NCBI GenBank assembly: GCA_025455985.1
Contig: JALOLM010000286.1
Span: 1 to 6,005, forward strand
Length of the DNA stretch: 6,005 nt
Reading direction: 5' to 3'
Source of the DNA: Candidatus Nanopelagicales bacterium
Lineage (GTDB): Bacteria; Actinomycetota; Actinomycetes; S36-B12; UBA10799
A program made the translations under genes and the position numbers. How positions within the stretch are numbered: position 1 is the stretch's first letter; each line of letters begins with the position of its first letter. This document shows, piece by piece, positions 5,530-6,005 of the stretch. A model generated the notes under the pieces. The model was not told where the DNA came from, made no database searches, and was given only the letters and a program-made list of their open reading frames with translations.

Positions 5530-6005
5530 CAGAACCGCCGCGTCGACCGATTGCGGAAGGCCTCGAGATCCTGCTCCTTCTTCAGCAAGGTCCCCAAGAA
5601 CGGCATCTCGTCGCCAATCTCCACCTCGCCGATGCCCGCTGTCTGCAGCATCGCGATCCAGTCGACCAGCTCGCTGGTGCTCGGTGGCTTGCGGATGCGG
5701 TCCATGCCGCGCACGGCGAAGAAGGCGCTCAACGCTTGCTCAAGCAGGTCCTGGTCCAGCCCGGGGTGATGCACCCCCACGATGCGCGCCATGAGTTCGC
5801 GGTCCGGGAAGTCGATGTAGTGGAAGATGCAGCGGCGCAGGAATGCATCCGGCAGTTCCTTCTCCGCGTTGCTGGTGATGATGACCACGGGCCGGTGGGC
5901 GGCGGCCACCTCATCGCCAGTCTCCATGACCGTGAACCGCATCCGGTCGAGTTCATGCAGCAGGTCGTTGGGGAACTCGATGTCGGCCTTGTCGATCTCG
6001 TCAAT
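5529..6005 (-). CDS. MoxR-family AAA+ ATPase, C-terminal half (5' end beyond the window)
   Basis: The frame is open to the right edge and gives 158 residues, about half of a usual MoxR protein of roughly 290-330. Walker A is therefore outside the window. At the edge it begins with Walker B (IDEIDKAD, with Asp-Glu for Mg and catalysis), followed by the helix NDLLHELDRMRF, a beta-hairpin (VMETGDEV), sensor 1 (VVIITSNAEKELPDAF, Asn 46 of the visible part) and the arginine finger region LRRC, then HYIDFPD. The lid domain has RKPPSTSELVDW, where sensor 2 is expected. MoxR ATPases form hexameric rings that, with a VWA partner, remodel or insert metals into client proteins (RavA-ViaA, CoxD-CoxE, NorQ-NorD). 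The ITSN/LPDAFLRRC wording differs from canonical MoxR (ATQNP), so this is a divergent subgroup paired with the VWA gene directly downstream. Confidence 0.9.
   Translation of the reverse strand: MDEIDKADIEFPNDLLHELDRMRFTVMETGDEVAAAHRPVVIITSNAEKELPDAFLRRCIFHYIDFPDRELMARIVGVHHPGLDQDLLEQALSAFFAVRGMDRIRKPPSTSELVDWIAMLQTAGIGEVEIGDEMPFLGTLLKKEQDLEAFRNRSTRRF

Overview
The window is strongly G+C-rich, with G or C at most third codon positions, a GTG start, purine-rich ribosome binding sites and secreted proteins with FN3 and lamin-tail modules. This fits a free-living high-GC actinobacterium, but it is an inference from style and domain content; no rRNA or other phylogenetic marker is present. All four genes lie on the minus strand, so the transcriptional order runs from position 6005 down to 1. 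I see no tRNA, rRNA, CRISPR array, transposase or prophage gene.

Region 1 (6005 to 4303) is a MoxR-type AAA+ ATPase, of which only the C-terminal half is in the window, followed by a CoxE-like von Willebrand factor A (VWA) protein. The two share one base in a TGATG stop/start junction. This is the classic MoxR-VWA pair: a cytoplasmic ATPase and its metal-site adaptor, of the type used to remodel or mature a client protein. The client cannot be read from this window.

Region 2 (4302 to 2494) is a 75-base gap with a small hairpin and a possible -10 box, then a secreted 577-residue protein. It has a signal peptide, a seven-bladed RCC1-like beta-propeller in which six blades carry a Cys-X8-Cys pair at a near-constant 54-residue period, one FN3 domain and a very lysine-rich C-terminal domain.

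Region 3 (2493 to 1) is a 121-base gap holding two inverted repeats, one a likely terminator of the propeller gene and one a possible operator or leader hairpin. It is followed by the 5' 790 codons of a secreted ExeM/NucH-type nuclease: signal peptide, lamin-tail domain, Ig-like domain, OB-like domain and endonuclease/exonuclease/phosphatase (EEP) domain. The gene runs off the left edge.

The window therefore joins a cytoplasmic MoxR-VWA module to two exported proteins that each seem to have their own expression signals. I see no strong evidence for a new integrated system. The most distinctive features are the cysteine ladder of the propeller, with matched loss of both cysteines in the ring-closing blade, and the DxGGS variant of the VWA metal site.
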